Assembly (NCBI RefSeq): GCF_001591805.1
Contig: NZ_BCVP01000011.1
Span: 35,014 to 99,013 of the forward strand
From: Neobacillus novalis NBRC 102450
Lineage (GTDB): Bacteria > Bacillota > Bacilli > Bacillales > Cytobacillaceae
Direction of reading: 5' to 3'
Length of the DNA: 64,000 bases
Positions 8,269-17,656 of this stretch are shown here, piece after piece. The position numbers and the translations under genes were made by a program. The notes beneath the pieces were generated by a model. The model searched no databases, had not been told where the DNA came from, and saw only the letters and a program-made list of their open reading frames with translations. The first letter of the stretch is position 1. Each line of letters begins with the position of its first letter.

Positions 8269-9093
8269 TTAATATTTTCTAAGAAAGCTTGGTTCTGTAT
8301 TAAACCATTCCTGACTAACCATACGGTGTAATTCAGAAAAAAGTTTTTCAATTACTTGTGTCGAATGAGCTAACACACGGATTATCAATCCTGGAACCGC
8401 AAGTAAGGATAGTCCAAGTTTATAATCATCTGAATTCATATCAATCGCGGAGTATAACTGATCGAGCAGGGAACTGTTCGTTTGTTTCCCTACTACAATC
8501 ATGGAACCTAAATGCGAAAATCCCTCCATGAATCCAAGTCCCTTCATATTTTGCGTAGCAGGATTTAATCTAATATGATCATAAACCACTAATTCATTAT
8601 CCACGTAGATCTCATTTAATAACTGGACCGTTTGATAACTAAATCGTTCTCCGTCTGGTGACCAGCCTGGAGTAACAATGTCAGAATAAAGGAAAGTGGC
8701 TGTCTTATCCATTCGAATCACATTTTTTTGTTTGTATTTTGCATTTTGGTAGGCAATCAGCGGATCAGGGAGATACTCAAGATAACTTCCCGGTTGAAGG
8801 GAAATCTCTGCTTCTTGATAGGCAAAATTATTGGGTGTTTTATACACTTTTGTAGCAGACTGTGTTGTTAGCGTTAGCTTAGCCTTTTCCGCAAGTGAGA
8901 TTTTCATTTGATAACGGTCCCCATCTAAATACCCGCCGCCCGGGTTTAATAAATAATAACAAGCTTGGCCGGATTCATCATGGTAAATAGGGCGCATAAC
9001 TTTAAATGCGCCCTGAAAATATACTTTCTTTGCGACCGTTTTTCCTTTTCTGTCTTCCACTTCTAAGTTTAATGCACCCGTCCAATCCCCCAT
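8269..9093 (-). CDS. ureD: Urease accessory protein UreD (UreH)
   Basis: The scaffold that binds apo-urease and takes part in delivering nickel from UreG to the active site. The 274-aa protein shows family landmarks: YYLLNPGGGYLDGDRY near residue 50, TTQSATKVYKT near 78 and YLEYLPDPLIAYQNAKY near 105. It is the last gene of the urease operon and begins directly after the ureG stop (TAAG-ATG), so translation is probably coupled. Only a weak GC-poor hairpin before a T5 run follows the stop. Confidence 0.93.
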   Translation of the reverse strand: MGDWTGALNLEVEDRKGKTVAKKVYFQGAFKVMRPIYHDESGQACYYLLNPGGGYLDGDRYQMKISLAEKAKLTLTTQSATKVYKTPNNFAYQEAEISLQPGSYLEYLPDPLIAYQNAKYKQKNVIRMDKTATFLYSDIVTPGWSPDGERFSYQTVQLLNEIYVDNELVVYDHIRLNPATQNMKGLGFMEGFSHLGSMIVVGKQTNSSLLDQLYSAIDMNSDDYKLGLSLLAVPGLIIRVLAHSTQVIEKLFSELHRMVSQEWFNTEPSFLRKY

Positions 9094-9094
9094 C

Positions 9095-9706
9095 TTAGGC
9101 CAATCCTTTTAATAGTGCATTTTGCTTTAACCAATCGATAACATTATCAAGACCTGTGTTGTCTTTTAAATTGGTAAAAGCAAATGGTTTATCCCCGCGG
9201 AAAGTTTTTGTATCTGATTCCATGACCTCAAGACTTGCTCCCACATGCGGTGCTAAATCCGTTTTATTAATGACAAATAAATCGGATTTAATCATTCCCT
9301 GTCCGCCTTTTCGCGGAATTTTTTCTCCCTGGGCAACATCAATAATGTAGATAGAAAAATCGACTAATTCCGGGCTGAATGTTGCCGCTAGATTATCTCC
9401 GCCGCTTTCTACAAAAATAAGTTCTAAATCCGGATGTTTTTCTTTTAATTCATCTATTGCTGAAAAATTCATCGAAGCATCTTCGCGAATGGCAGTATGC
9501 GGACATCCCCCTGTTTCTACACCTATAATACGATCCGCGGGGAGTACACCATTTTGGATTAAAAATTTTGCATCTTCTTTTGTATAAATATCGTTTGTAA
9601 CCACAGCCATACTTATTTGATCATTAAAATGACGAGTTAACTTTTCCACTAGCATGGTTTTTCCTGCGCCAACAGGGCCTCCAACGCCAATTTTAATTGG
9701 TTCCAT
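9095..9706 (-). CDS. ureG: Urease accessory GTPase UreG
   Basis: A SIMIBI-class GTPase of 203 aa that carries nickel and drives insertion into the urease active site by GTP hydrolysis. The P-loop is [11 protein letters not shown] at residues 7-17. The nickel-binding Cys-Pro-His motif is [10 protein letters not shown] near residues 68-77, and the guanine-recognition NKTD lies in FVINKTDLA. Its size matches the family. It lies 23 bp downstream of ureF within the operon. Confidence 0.97.
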   Translation of the reverse strand: MEPIKIGVGGPVGAGKTMLVEKLTRHFNDQISMAVVTNDIYTKEDAKFLIQNGVLPADRIIGVETGGCPHTAIREDASMNFSAIDELKEKHPDLELIFVESGGDNLAATFSPELVDFSIYIIDVAQGEKIPRKGGQGMIKSDLFVINKTDLAPHVGASLEVMESDTKTFRGDKPFAFTNLKDNTGLDNVIDWLKQNALLKGLA

Positions 9707-9729
9707 AAAAACACACTTCCCTTCCTCAT

Positions 9730-10413
9730 TTATGACATAAAAATACGAATATTAATTCGCTCATGCATCATTTGTGACAACTCTAAACCAGGTGAGACAA
9801 GACCAAAATCTTCTTCATCTAGCTGCCCGATTGTTGTAGCGGCCTTGGCTAAATCACCTTGAATCTGGTGAATAATTTTTTGTCCGGCTGTCTGCCCTAA
9901 TGGGATTGCCCGGACAGCATTTTGAACAAGACTGGAAACAACAGAATACAGGTAAAACAAAGTGGTCTCGGCTTTTGAAACCTTAAGGTAATGTGCAATC
10001 ATCGTAAAAACAATTGCTGGATGGCCAAAAGATTGCTTGGCACCAATCCTTTTTCTGTAAATTGAAAGTATGGGGTCATCATATAATGACTCGACCAGAT
10101 TTAACATCCGCTCGCCCATTCTTTGCGTGCCTTCCCTGGTTTCACGGGGTAAATTTTGTACTGTCAATAAACGGTCCAACTTCCACACTTTTTGAAGATC
10201 CTCCTCCTCCAACGCTTGATAAACAAGGTGACATGCCAGCCCATCTGAATAGATGAGCTGCTCATTCAAATACACCCGAAGCCACTCGGAGAATGTTTCT
10301 TGATTATGTACCTTATTCTCTTGAATATAACTCTCGAGACCGTAGGAATGACTAAAAGCCCCGGTTGGAAAGTTGGAATCACAAAGCTGAAATAACGAAA
10401 GTTTATGCTCCAT
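9730..10413 (-). CDS. ureF: Urease accessory protein UreF
   Basis: An all-helical activator that, with UreD and UreG, opens a nickel path to apo-urease. The N-terminal [19 protein letters not shown] is diagnostic for UreF, and the C-terminal half has the conserved PLGQTAGQ segment. I chose ATG 10413 (227 aa), which gives the standard UreF N-terminus and overlaps ureE by 11 bp; a TTG at 10425 would add four residues. No strong Shine-Dalgarno is visible, so translational coupling to ureE is likely. Confidence 0.95.
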   Translation of the reverse strand: MEHKLSLFQLCDSNFPTGAFSHSYGLESYIQENKVHNQETFSEWLRVYLNEQLIYSDGLACHLVYQALEEEDLQKVWKLDRLLTVQNLPRETREGTQRMGERMLNLVESLYDDPILSIYRKRIGAKQSFGHPAIVFTMIAHYLKVSKAETTLFYLYSVVSSLVQNAVRAIPLGQTAGQKIIHQIQGDLAKAATTIGQLDEEDFGLVSPGLELSQMMHERINIRIFMS

Positions 10414-10861
10414 GACTATGTCCAATATGACGGAACGCCTGCTTCACTTTTCGTTCTTCCCGCTTAAAAGGAATTTGCAATTCCTTTAAAAGCTCTTCTA
10501 CAAGGTAATCGTATTGAACCATCATCTCGTTATCTGCAAATTGGGCAGGCAGGTGTCGATTTCCTAATTGATGGGCAATCGTGCCCATTTCTGTTAAACT
10601 GCGCGGACTAATCACTATTAAGTCATCGGCGACCACATCAATCACAATCATATTGTGTTCATCCATATACAATATATCGCCTGCAACCAGGTCCCGTGGA
10701 TCTTTTAATCGAATACCAATTTCCCGGCCATGGTCTGTTTTAACCCGTTGAATCCGTTTCACTAGATGAGCACTTTCAAGGTAAACCTTTTCAATATGAC
10801 GATTGATTAGCTCTTTTTTTTCCAAACTTTCAATATTTGTTTCGATTCTTTCAATAATCAA
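10403..10861 (-). CDS. ureE: Urease accessory nickel chaperone UreE
   Basis: A metallochaperone that binds nickel at its dimer interface. The N-terminal peptide-binding domain is followed by the ferredoxin-like metal domain containing GNRHLPAQF, whose His is the conserved nickel ligand. The C-terminus ends HIGHSHGA, a short version of the His-rich tail. TTG 10861 (152 aa) is chosen because GAGGTG at 10868-10873 overlaps the ureC stop at proper distance; the frame could run to 10921 but would lie inside ureC. Confidence 0.93.
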   Translation of the reverse strand: MIIERIETNIESLEKKELINRHIEKVYLESAHLVKRIQRVKTDHGREIGIRLKDPRDLVAGDILYMDEHNMIVIDVVADDLIVISPRSLTEMGTIAHQLGNRHLPAQFADNEMMVQYDYLVEELLKELQIPFKREERKVKQAFRHIGHSHGA

Positions 10862-10871
10862 TATCTTCACC

Positions 10872-12584
10872 TCAGAATAGGAAATATCGTTGTGCCATTG
10901 GTACTTGATCCACCGGATCACATGTGATTAGTTCCCCGTTGACCCGTACCTCGTACGTTTGTGGATCCACAGATAGTTCAGGTGTTTCAGAGTTAAGCTT
11001 CATGTCTTTTTTGGTTAATTTTCTAATTCCGTGAACGGGCAGGATGATTTTTTCTAAGCCAAGTTTTTCATGTACTTTCCCTTCAAATGCGGCTTGGGAA
11101 ATGAACGTTATGGAACCTTTTTGTAATGCTTTTCCATAGGCAGCATACATTGGACGGCATATTATCGGTTGCGGGGTTGGAATTGAAGCGTTTGCATCAC
11201 CCATCATCCCATATACAATGAATCCACTCTTTAGAACGAGTTCTGGTTTCACACCAAAAAACGCCGGTGACCACACCACAAGATCCGCGATTTTTCCTAC
11301 TTCTATAGATCCGACATGATCAGCGATTCCATGGGTAATCGCAGGATTTATCGTATATTTCGCGATATAACGCTTTGCTCGATGATTATCAGATAGCTTG
11401 CTATCCCCTTGCATCGAGCCTCTCTGTTTTTTCATTTTATCTGCCACTTGCCAGGTCCGAATAACCACCTCGCCAATACGCCCCATTGCCTGTGCATCTG
11501 AACTGGTCATGCTGAAAATCCCCATGTCCTGAAGGATGTCTTCAGCAGCAATTGTTTCTTTTCTAATCCGTGAATCGGCAAAGGCTATATCTTCAGGTAC
11601 CGATGGATTTAAGTGATGGCAAACCATTAGCATATCTAAATGTTCATCGACGGTGTTAACGGTATAGGGCATTGTTGGATTTGTTGATGACGGCAGAACA
11701 TTCATATAGCTGGCTGCCTTGATTAAGTCCGGAGCATGTCCGCCGCCTGCACCTTCCGTATGATACAAGTGAATAACCCGGTCCTTAATCGCAGCCATCG
11801 TGTTTTCAACAAACCCTGCCTCATTCAAGGTGTCTGCATGAAGGGCCACTTGCACATCATATTTGTCTGCCACCTTCAATGAATGGTCAATGGCTGAAGG
11901 TGTTGCGCCCCAGTCTTCATGAACTTTTAGTCCGATTGCACCTGCTTGTATTTGTTCTGCCAAAGGTTCTTCGGTTGCAGCTTGTCCTTTACCCGTTAAT
12001 CCAACGTTAATTGGTAGCCCCTCTACTGCTTCAAGCATTCGGTGTATATTCCATTCTCCAGGAGTGACTGTAGTGGCCCTTGAGCCTGCCGTTGCTCCTG
12101 TACCACCGCCTATTAAAGTTGTCATCCCCGCCGTGAGTGCAACATCCACTTGTGCTGGATTAATAAAATGCACATGTGTGTCAATTCCGCCTGCAGTCAC
12201 AATCATACCCTCACCGGCAATAATATCTGTTGAGGCACCGATAATGATATCGACTCCATCCATCACCAGTGGGTTTCCGCTTTTACCGATTCCTGCAATT
12301 TTCCCGCCACGAATCGCGATATCTGCTTTATAGATTCCTGTGTAATCTAAAATAACAGCATTTGTAATGACCACATCAGGTATTCCATCCCCCCGAGTTA
12401 CAAGCGGATGCTGCCCCATCCCATCACGAATCACTTTACCGCCGCCAAAAACGACCTCGTCACCGTAGGTAGTATGATCCTTCTCAATTTGAATAAATAA
12501 ATTCGTATCTGCAAGCCGAATGGAATCACCTGTAGTTGGTCCGTACATTTGGGCATATTGTTTTCTTGTCATTTTAAAGCTCAT
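10872..12584 (-). CDS. ureC: Urease subunit alpha
   Basis: The catalytic subunit of nickel urease, splitting urea to ammonia and carbamate. All key elements are present: the nickel ligands in GGIDTHVHF, the lysine to be carbamylated in [12 protein letters not shown], the catalytic flap histidine in MVCHHLNPS and later conserved segments such as [16 protein letters not shown] 12584 overlaps the ureB stop as ATGA, giving 570 aa, close to B. subtilis UreC. It forms the trimeric (alpha-beta-gamma)3 enzyme with the two upstream gene products. Confidence 0.98.
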   Translation of the reverse strand: MSFKMTRKQYAQMYGPTTGDSIRLADTNLFIQIEKDHTTYGDEVVFGGGKVIRDGMGQHPLVTRGDGIPDVVITNAVILDYTGIYKADIAIRGGKIAGIGKSGNPLVMDGVDIIIGASTDIIAGEGMIVTAGGIDTHVHFINPAQVDVALTAGMTTLIGGGTGATAGSRATTVTPGEWNIHRMLEAVEGLPINVGLTGKGQAATEEPLAEQIQAGAIGLKVHEDWGATPSAIDHSLKVADKYDVQVALHADTLNEAGFVENTMAAIKDRVIHLYHTEGAGGGHAPDLIKAASYMNVLPSSTNPTMPYTVNTVDEHLDMLMVCHHLNPSVPEDIAFADSRIRKETIAAEDILQDMGIFSMTSSDAQAMGRIGEVVIRTWQVADKMKKQRGSMQGDSKLSDNHRAKRYIAKYTINPAITHGIADHVGSIEVGKIADLVVWSPAFFGVKPELVLKSGFIVYGMMGDANASIPTPQPIICRPMYAAYGKALQKGSITFISQAAFEGKVHEKLGLEKIILPVHGIRKLTKKDMKLNSETPELSVDPQTYEVRVNGELITCDPVDQVPMAQRYFLF

Positions 12585-12916
12585 TTTCCACACCCGCTTT
12601 CTACAGAACCATCGGTTTTATTATTAAATCCGTAAACTTTCCTTTCGCCGGCGAAACAGACCAATTCTATTTCTTTTTCATCACCAGGTTCGAAACGAAC
12701 GGCAGCACCAGCGGGGACATTCAATCTTTTACCGAAGGCTTCATCCCGATTGAATCGCAAGGCTTCATTCACTTCAAAAAAATGAAAATGAGAACCTATT
12801 TGGACTGGCCGGTCTCCCGTATTAGTTACTTTTAGCCTAGATTTATCTCTTCCCTCATTACAAATAATCGGTTCCTCTTTTAAAAACAATTGCCCTGGTT
12901 CCATTTCATTTTCCAT
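12581..12916 (-). CDS. ureB: Urease subunit beta
   Basis: A structural subunit of urease with the jelly-roll hallmark [16 protein letters not shown] and the conserved [12 protein letters not shown]. The start follows GGGAGGT. The C-terminus overlaps ureC by four bases, coupling the two. At 111 aa it is of ordinary size for a three-subunit bacterial urease. Confidence 0.97.
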   Translation of the reverse strand: MENEMEPGQLFLKEEPIICNEGRDKSRLKVTNTGDRPVQIGSHFHFFEVNEALRFNRDEAFGKRLNVPAGAAVRFEPGDEKEIELVCFAGERKVYGFNNKTDGSVESGCGK

Positions 12917-12936
12917 TATTTATACCTCCCGCTCCA

Positions 12937-13239
12937 TTATCGAATCGGATCATGAACGGTCACTAATTTCGTTCCATCCGGAAAAGTAGCCTCTACTTGA
13001 ATGTCATCAATGATATCTGCAATACCTTCGATAACATCTTCACGCCTCAGAATAGTGGCACCAAATTCCATTAATTCCGCCACAGTTCTTCCATCCCTTG
13101 CTCCCTCTAACACTTCATTGGTGATAAGTGCCACTGCTTCGGGATAATTTAATTTCAAGCCTCTTTCTCTTCTTCTTTTAGCAACATCGGCTGCGACAAC
13201 AATCATGAGCTTGTCAATCTCGCGGGGTACCAATTGCAT
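12937..13239 (-). CDS. ureA: Urease subunit gamma
   Basis: The smallest urease subunit, 100 aa, with [18 protein letters not shown] and the C-terminal [14 protein letters not shown] typical of UreA. It is the first gene of ureABCEFGD and has an AAAGGAGG binding site. A TnrA/GlnR-like palindrome lies about 65 bp upstream, which fits nitrogen control of the operon (inference). Compared with B. subtilis, which has only ureABC, this locus carries the full nickel-insertion set. Confidence 0.97.
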   Translation of the reverse strand: MQLVPREIDKLMIVVAADVAKRRRERGLKLNYPEAVALITNEVLEGARDGRTVAELMEFGATILRREDVIEGIADIIDDIQVEATFPDGTKLVTVHDPIR

Positions 13240-13303
13240 TGAAAAGCCTCCTTTGGAAATTTAGTCCAATTATTTACCCATCCTTCAATAAAAATCTCCA
13301 TAT

Positions 13304-13320
13304 TGTGTTCTTTTTAAACA
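13304..13320. promoter_or_regulatory. TnrA/GlnR-like site upstream of ureA
   Basis: On the minus strand, TGTTTAAAAAGAACACA keeps the TGT...ACA ends and 17-bp span of the TGTNA-N7-TNACA nitrogen-control box, but misses the inner A and T. It sits about 50 bp upstream of a weak TAAATAAT -10, as expected for an activator site. Confidence 0.35.
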
Positions 13321-13350
13321 GGGGGAAAATTTATTAATTAAATAAAACGA

Positions 13351-13378
13351 AAAAAGGCTGATTTAAATCAGCCTTTTT
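13351..13378 (-). terminator. Terminator of the class-V aminotransferase gene
   Basis: A 14-bp perfect palindrome with AAAAAGGCTGATTT and its complement, with flanking runs. It lies between the 13428-14936 gene and the ureA promoter and insulates the urease operon. Confidence 0.8.
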
Positions 13379-13427
13379 CATTGTATTTCGGTCTTTTAAA
13401 GGCGAATACTTACACCCATTTAAACTA

Positions 13428-14936
13428 TCATTCGAAACGAAATAATGGTGACATATCTTCCCTTATATGGTTTGTATAGAAATAATCATTACTTGCTTTA
13501 TCATAAACATAATCCTTTTTCCAATCGTCAATGTTTATAATAATTTCTTTGATAGCCTTTACAAACAACAGGATCTCCTCATTTGTCATAATTGGATGCA
13601 GGGAGAATCGAACCCACCCTGGTTTATCTGACAAATCACCAAGATTAATTTTTTCGGTAATCTGCTTAGAAGCTTCTTTATTAAGATGAAATAAATGATG
13701 CCCGTAAGTACCTGCACAAGAACAACCGCCTCTTACTTGAAAGCCAAACCGATCATTTAGCAAGCGAACGATTAAATTATAATGAATGTCTTTAATTGAA
13801 AACGAAATAATACCTAAGCGGTCCCTTAAATGACCGTCCAATAAGTGAAATCCTGGAATTCCTTCTAAATGAGGCAATAATAAATTTAACTGTTCCTTCT
13901 CTCTATTTAAAATATTTTCAACGCCCATTCGGTCTTTCAAATTCAAGCAAAGTGCAGTACGAATCGCTTGCAGGATCCCGGGTGTCCCTCCATCCTCACG
14001 CAGCTCAATATCAGTGTAATATTGGTGTTCACCCCATGGATTTGTCCAGGTAACTGTTCCCCCGCCGGGATGGTCAGGAATCTTATTGGTATAAAGCCTT
14101 TTATCAAAAACTAAGACACCGCTTGATCCCGGCCCCCCCAAAAACTTGTGTGGTGAGAAGAATACCGCATCCAGTTTTTCCAAAGGATCCTTCGGATGCA
14201 TGTCAATAGCAGCATATGGTGCTGATGCTGCAAAATCAACAAAACAAATTCCACCATGCTGATGCATAATTTTTGCTAATTGATGATAAGGGGTTTTAAT
14301 CCCTGTTACATTCGAACAGGCAGTAAAGGAGCCAACTTTCAACCGGCGATCCTTATAGCGATGAAGGAGCTGCTCCAGTTGATTGACATCCACTTCTCCA
14401 TTCACATCAGGTCCTACTACCACCACATCTCCAAGCGTTTCCAGCCAAATGGTATGGTTCGAATGATGTTCCATATGCGTTATGAAAATAACGGGTCTTT
14501 CGCTATCAGAAAGCTGAAGCAGCAACCGTTTTTTCCACTTTTCATGTACCCTGAGTCCTAATATCCGCTGAAATTTATTAATCACAGAGGTCATCCCAAA
14601 GCCATCGAGGATAACAGCATCATACTTACCCGCATTTACATGTTCCTTAATAATGCTCTTCGATTGCTTATATATCCCTGTCATCATTAAGCTGGTTATA
14701 TTTGATTCCGTGTGTGTATTGGCCATAAAAGGGCCGAATACCTCAGAAATCTTCTGCTCGATTGGCCGGTAAAGACGCCCGCTTGCCACCCAGTCCGCAT
14801 AAATAATTTTCTTTTTTCCAAAAGGGGACTCAAATTCTTGATCCATCCCAATCACCTGTGAACGGAAGGTTTGAAAATATTTCTCGAGGTTATTCGGAAC
14901 TCGATAGGTTTTGCTTCCTATAGTTGCGGTGATCAT
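13428..14936 (-). CDS. Aminotransferase class V (cysteine desulfurase-like) protein
   Basis: A fold-type I PLP enzyme of 502 aa. The probable PLP lysine is in FFSPHKFLGGPGSSG, the preceding FVDFAASAPY holds the PLP-ring aspartate, and the C-terminal GGCSCAGTYG resembles the cysteine-containing loop of desulfurases. It is about 100 residues longer than SufS/IscS, with an extra C-terminal helical part, so it belongs to a separate uncharacterised branch. The start is ATG 14936, eight bases after GAGGTG. It is transcribed alone; the substrate is unknown. Confidence 0.8.
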   Translation of the reverse strand: MITATIGSKTYRVPNNLEKYFQTFRSQVIGMDQEFESPFGKKKIIYADWVASGRLYRPIEQKISEVFGPFMANTHTESNITSLMMTGIYKQSKSIIKEHVNAGKYDAVILDGFGMTSVINKFQRILGLRVHEKWKKRLLLQLSDSERPVIFITHMEHHSNHTIWLETLGDVVVVGPDVNGEVDVNQLEQLLHRYKDRRLKVGSFTACSNVTGIKTPYHQLAKIMHQHGGICFVDFAASAPYAAIDMHPKDPLEKLDAVFFSPHKFLGGPGSSGVLVFDKRLYTNKIPDHPGGGTVTWTNPWGEHQYYTDIELREDGGTPGILQAIRTALCLNLKDRMGVENILNREKEQLNLLLPHLEGIPGFHLLDGHLRDRLGIISFSIKDIHYNLIVRLLNDRFGFQVRGGCSCAGTYGHHLFHLNKEASKQITEKINLGDLSDKPGWVRFSLHPIMTNEEILLFVKAIKEIIINIDDWKKDYVYDKASNDYFYTNHIREDMSPLFRFE

Positions 14937-15020
14937 TTGTTTCACACCTCACAAATCAGTCCTGCTAATCAATATATGCAGGACACTTTTCCGGTGGTTC
15001 GCCCTTTCCAATATAAACAC

Positions 15021-15053
15021 AAAAAGGAGGCATTCTTCAAAAAGAATTGCCTC
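15021..15053 (-). terminator. Terminator after the 115-aa gene
   Basis: On the minus strand GAGGCAATTCTT pairs with AAGAATGCCTC across a short loop and is followed by CCTTTTT. It ends the gene at 15096-15443. Confidence 0.7.
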
Positions 15054-15095
15054 ACTTCCTTTCAATTATTATAAAAGTCTTAAGATAAATAATTC

Positions 15096-15443
15096 CTAAT
15101 AAGTGGTGATTTTCGCAGATTCTTTCCTGCTTACTTCATCAATTTTTTGGATAAACATTTGAAACACTCGGCGTTTTTCCTCTAGGTCTTTTATGTATTC
15201 TTTCAACTGGTTGTAACTTTCTTCAAAAGGTTTATGGTACATCTCACGAATTTTTTCAATGATTTCCTCATTTACCGTCGATTGAATCACTTGCTTGGTA
15301 ATCCCATATTTATAGGAATACACCTTTAATTCCTGTGCAACTTCATCATATTCCTTAGCAATTTCAGTAAGGACTAAGGAAATATCATCCTTCCACTCAT
15401 CCAGTGATTTCTGCAAATAGGATTTTACCATAGTTTCTTCCAT
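15096..15443 (-). CDS. Coiled-coil hypothetical protein, 115 aa
   Basis: I do not recognise the family. Nearly the whole protein is predicted helical, with heptad-like stretches (VLTEIAKEYDEVAQELKVY; LKEYIKDLEEKRRVFQMF) and no cysteine, signal peptide or membrane segment. An AAGGGCGGCG sequence precedes the ATG. It has its own terminator, so it is a single gene. A small cytosolic structural or regulatory protein is possible but nothing more can be said. Confidence 0.65.
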   Translation of the reverse strand: MEETMVKSYLQKSLDEWKDDISLVLTEIAKEYDEVAQELKVYSYKYGITKQVIQSTVNEEIIEKIREMYHKPFEESYNQLKEYIKDLEEKRRVFQMFIQKIDEVSRKESAKITTY

Positions 15444-15536
15444 TTATATCGCCGCCCTTATCGAGTAAATAGTAATGTTTTTACTATTATAAAGGTGTTT
15501 GTTTACATAAAGGTTTCGTTCAGATTACAAATGTAC

Positions 15537-15568
15537 AAAAAAACGATTACCTTTTTAAAGGTAACCGT
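15537..15568 (-). terminator. Terminator of the polysaccharide deacetylase gene
   Basis: The arms ACGATTACC and GGTAACCGT (one mismatch) overlap the end of the gene on the minus strand; a T6 run follows in the direction of transcription. Confidence 0.7.
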
Positions 15569-15574
15569 AATTCA

Positions 15575-16309
15575 TTATTCAACCTGCGTTGCTTTTGCAA
15601 ACTCTTCGATGGTGGTTGAATATTTAATATAAGTTCGGGGCAGCAAATACAGCTCATTTTTAATTCCAGTTTGCGAATAAGGACCTGGCGTGGTGGTAAG
15701 TCCAAACAAATAGTACTTTTTTGTTTCCGCGACCACCTGTTCATCGGTGTTTCCGTATGGATAAGAAAGAGCAATAACGGGTTTCCCTGTTATTTTTTCT
15801 ATTTTTTCTTTCGATACTTTTAACTCAAATGTTAAATTTTCCACCTTCGTCAAATCTGGATGTGTAGCAGTATGTGATTGAATGGAAATTAGCCTTGAGT
15901 CTGCCATCATTTTTAAATCAGTATCCGTTAATCGATTGGATTTTCCGATAAAATCAGAAATAACAAAAATAGTGCCTGTAGGCTTAAACCGATCAGTTTT
16001 AAGTTTTTGAAAGATGGCGAAGGCGTTTAGATTATTTTTATAGCCATCATCAAACGTAATAAATATTGGATTGTTTACCTTGTTTATATCTTGCCACCGC
16101 TCAAAGGTTAATAAAGTATACCCTTGATCTCGTAAATAGATCATTTGTTTCTCAAAATTTTCCGGAGTAACATATAACTCTTTAGAGCCATGACCACTAT
16201 AATCGGCAATAGAGTGATAAATTAAGATGGGAACTTTTTGCATAGCTAATGCTTTTTCTGAATGTCCTACTAGGAGAAGAAATAGGAATAGCATTAAAAA
16301 CCTGTTCAT
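15575..16309 (-). CDS. Secreted polysaccharide deacetylase family protein
   Basis: A NodB-homology (CE4) protein of 244 aa that would remove acetyl groups from cell-wall or other polysaccharides outside the cell. Residues 1-22 form a signal peptide ending in ALA. The motifs are all present: TFDDGY (catalytic Asp and metal Asp), HTATHPDL (the two metal His) and LSYPYGN (motif 3). ATG 16309 has a GCGAGGA site. A terminator overlaps its end. It is transcribed alone. Confidence 0.88.
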   Translation of the reverse strand: MNRFLMLFLFLLLVGHSEKALAMQKVPILIYHSIADYSGHGSKELYVTPENFEKQMIYLRDQGYTLLTFERWQDINKVNNPIFITFDDGYKNNLNAFAIFQKLKTDRFKPTGTIFVISDFIGKSNRLTDTDLKMMADSRLISIQSHTATHPDLTKVENLTFELKVSKEKIEKITGKPVIALSYPYGNTDEQVVAETKKYYLFGLTTTPGPYSQTGIKNELYLLPRTYIKYSTTIEEFAKATQVE

Positions 16310-16400
16310 AGAATTCCTCGCTTTTTGTCATTGAAATGAGATTTCCCAATTATTATTCCGCAATGACTTGCAAGAAATCCATAAATCAAATAGAAGTGGT

Positions 16401-17063
16401 TTATACGACTGGATTGGTACTATTGATTTTACGCCCCGACGTCGTTTTTTTATTTTTCTGCTTCCGCCATTCAACAAATAAAAGGTTCAAGGCAATGCCA
16501 AGGTATACAGCGATTGGAAAGGCCACTGAACTGTCCAAAAATAGTGAAAAGGGAATGACGACAATTCTGAACGTGACAAACACCCAGGTAATCGCGTAAC
16601 TGCGGAGAATCCACTCTTTATGTGCGCTGATTTTGCGCTGCGTTGCTTTGATTACACCCATGGCAGTCGTCCACAGCCAAAGCGCATTTAGGACAAGAAA
16701 GGCAATCATTGTTCCCCTCCCACCTGTTGCAGAAAGAGAAATATAGGGTACGACCAGGATATTTATAAAAATCGCCACTGCATAAATTTTCCCTAACATT
16801 TTATGAAGCTTAGGTTTCCTTCGGCTGATCTTCGTCAATTGAAAGGGTCCAATGGCAAGTGCAATTGTACCCAAAAAAATATGCGGGTAAAAAAACAACT
16901 TCCACGTTGCCAATGAAAAGTCTGGATTTTTCATCTTCCCTTTAACCATTGGTGCCCATTCTACTCCGTTCAGTAGAAACATAATAAAGATATAGATTGC
17001 GAATAAGGCAATCGTAAAATATAATCCCCCGATTGTCAGTTTTCTTTTCTTCTCAGCCTGCAT
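16401..17063 (-). CDS. DUF2306 membrane protein
   Basis: An integral membrane protein with six to seven hydrophobic segments. The HIFLGTIALAIGPFQL and KLHKMLGKIY stretches with conserved His are typical of DUF2306 proteins, a family of unknown function. ATG 17063 fits the AGGGAG site better than the ATG at 17069. It lies seven bases after the GNAT gene, so the two form an operon controlled by the palindromic promoter at 17594-17622. Confidence 0.8.
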   Translation of the reverse strand: MQAEKKRKLTIGGLYFTIALFAIYIFIMFLLNGVEWAPMVKGKMKNPDFSLATWKLFFYPHIFLGTIALAIGPFQLTKISRRKPKLHKMLGKIYAVAIFINILVVPYISLSATGGRGTMIAFLVLNALWLWTTAMGVIKATQRKISAHKEWILRSYAITWVFVTFRIVVIPFSLFLDSSVAFPIAVYLGIALNLLFVEWRKQKNKKTTSGRKINSTNPVV

Positions 17064-17075
17064 GTTCATTTCTCC

Positions 17076-17579
17076 CTATCCTAAAATTTTTTCAAAACAT
17101 TTATATGGTACTTTACGAAATGGAAATCGAATTATTCCTCTTTCTTGAAATCCTGCCCGTTCATACATGGTTAAAGCCCCGGGATTATCGCTAAACACAT
17201 CAAGTCGAATGCTTGTATGCCCATTTGTCATAGCATAATCTTCGGCAAATTGGAGCAGCTTTTTCCCAAAACCTTTCCCCTGGTACTGGGGGTGGACCGC
17301 TAAGCGATGAATAATTAATGGTGTCCCATTTACATCCTCCCATAAAAGTGCCCGGTACTTTTTGCTTTCATTCGTATCAAGAGCCACCGCGCCAACTACT
17401 TGTTTGTCAGCTTGTATCCCAAAAAGATTCCCTTTTTTTAAATCTGTTTTTATGACAAATCGATTGGGGTAAAACCGATCCCACTGATTAACCCCCTTTT
17501 TCCTTAAATCAGCAGTAATCTCAGCATAAAATTGATTTACCTCTTTTAATTCCTTTAGTCCAATCGAGTGAATCTCCAT
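17076..17579 (-). CDS. GNAT family N-acetyltransferase
   Basis: A 167-aa GNAT enzyme that transfers an acetyl group from acetyl-CoA to an amine on an unknown substrate. The acetyl-CoA loop is in VHPQYQGKGFGKKLLQFAED, and the C-terminal motif NPGALTMYERAGF is typical. I chose ATG 17579. The promoter's -10 ends at 17594, so the mRNA should begin only 7-9 bases before this ATG, or at the in-frame GTG 17588: an almost leaderless message. It is cotranscribed with the DUF2306 gene. Confidence 0.85.
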   Translation of the reverse strand: MEIHSIGLKELKEVNQFYAEITADLRKKGVNQWDRFYPNRFVIKTDLKKGNLFGIQADKQVVGAVALDTNESKKYRALLWEDVNGTPLIIHRLAVHPQYQGKGFGKKLLQFAEDYAMTNGHTSIRLDVFSDNPGALTMYERAGFQERGIIRFPFRKVPYKCFEKILG

Positions 17580-17593
17580 CCCTTTCACCTCAT

Positions 17594-17622
17594 TTTATAA
17601 ACCGACTGTCGGTATGTTTAAA
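17594..17622 (-). promoter_or_regulatory. TetR-controlled promoter of the GNAT-DUF2306 operon
   Basis: On the minus strand, -35 TTTAAA (17617-17622), a 17-bp spacer and -10 TATAAA (17594-17599). The spacer holds the palindrome ACCGACTGTCGGT (17601-17613), nearly identical to the one in the tetR promoter at 18975-19003 and at the same place. Confidence 0.75.
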
Positions 17623-17656
17623 GTCCTAAAACCCCATCTTAAAGGGGCAATATTCG

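Noticed and set aside
14871..15099. Plus-strand short ORFs over the aminotransferase 5' end
   Set aside because: They have no ribosome binding site and lie across the minus gene start and a terminator.
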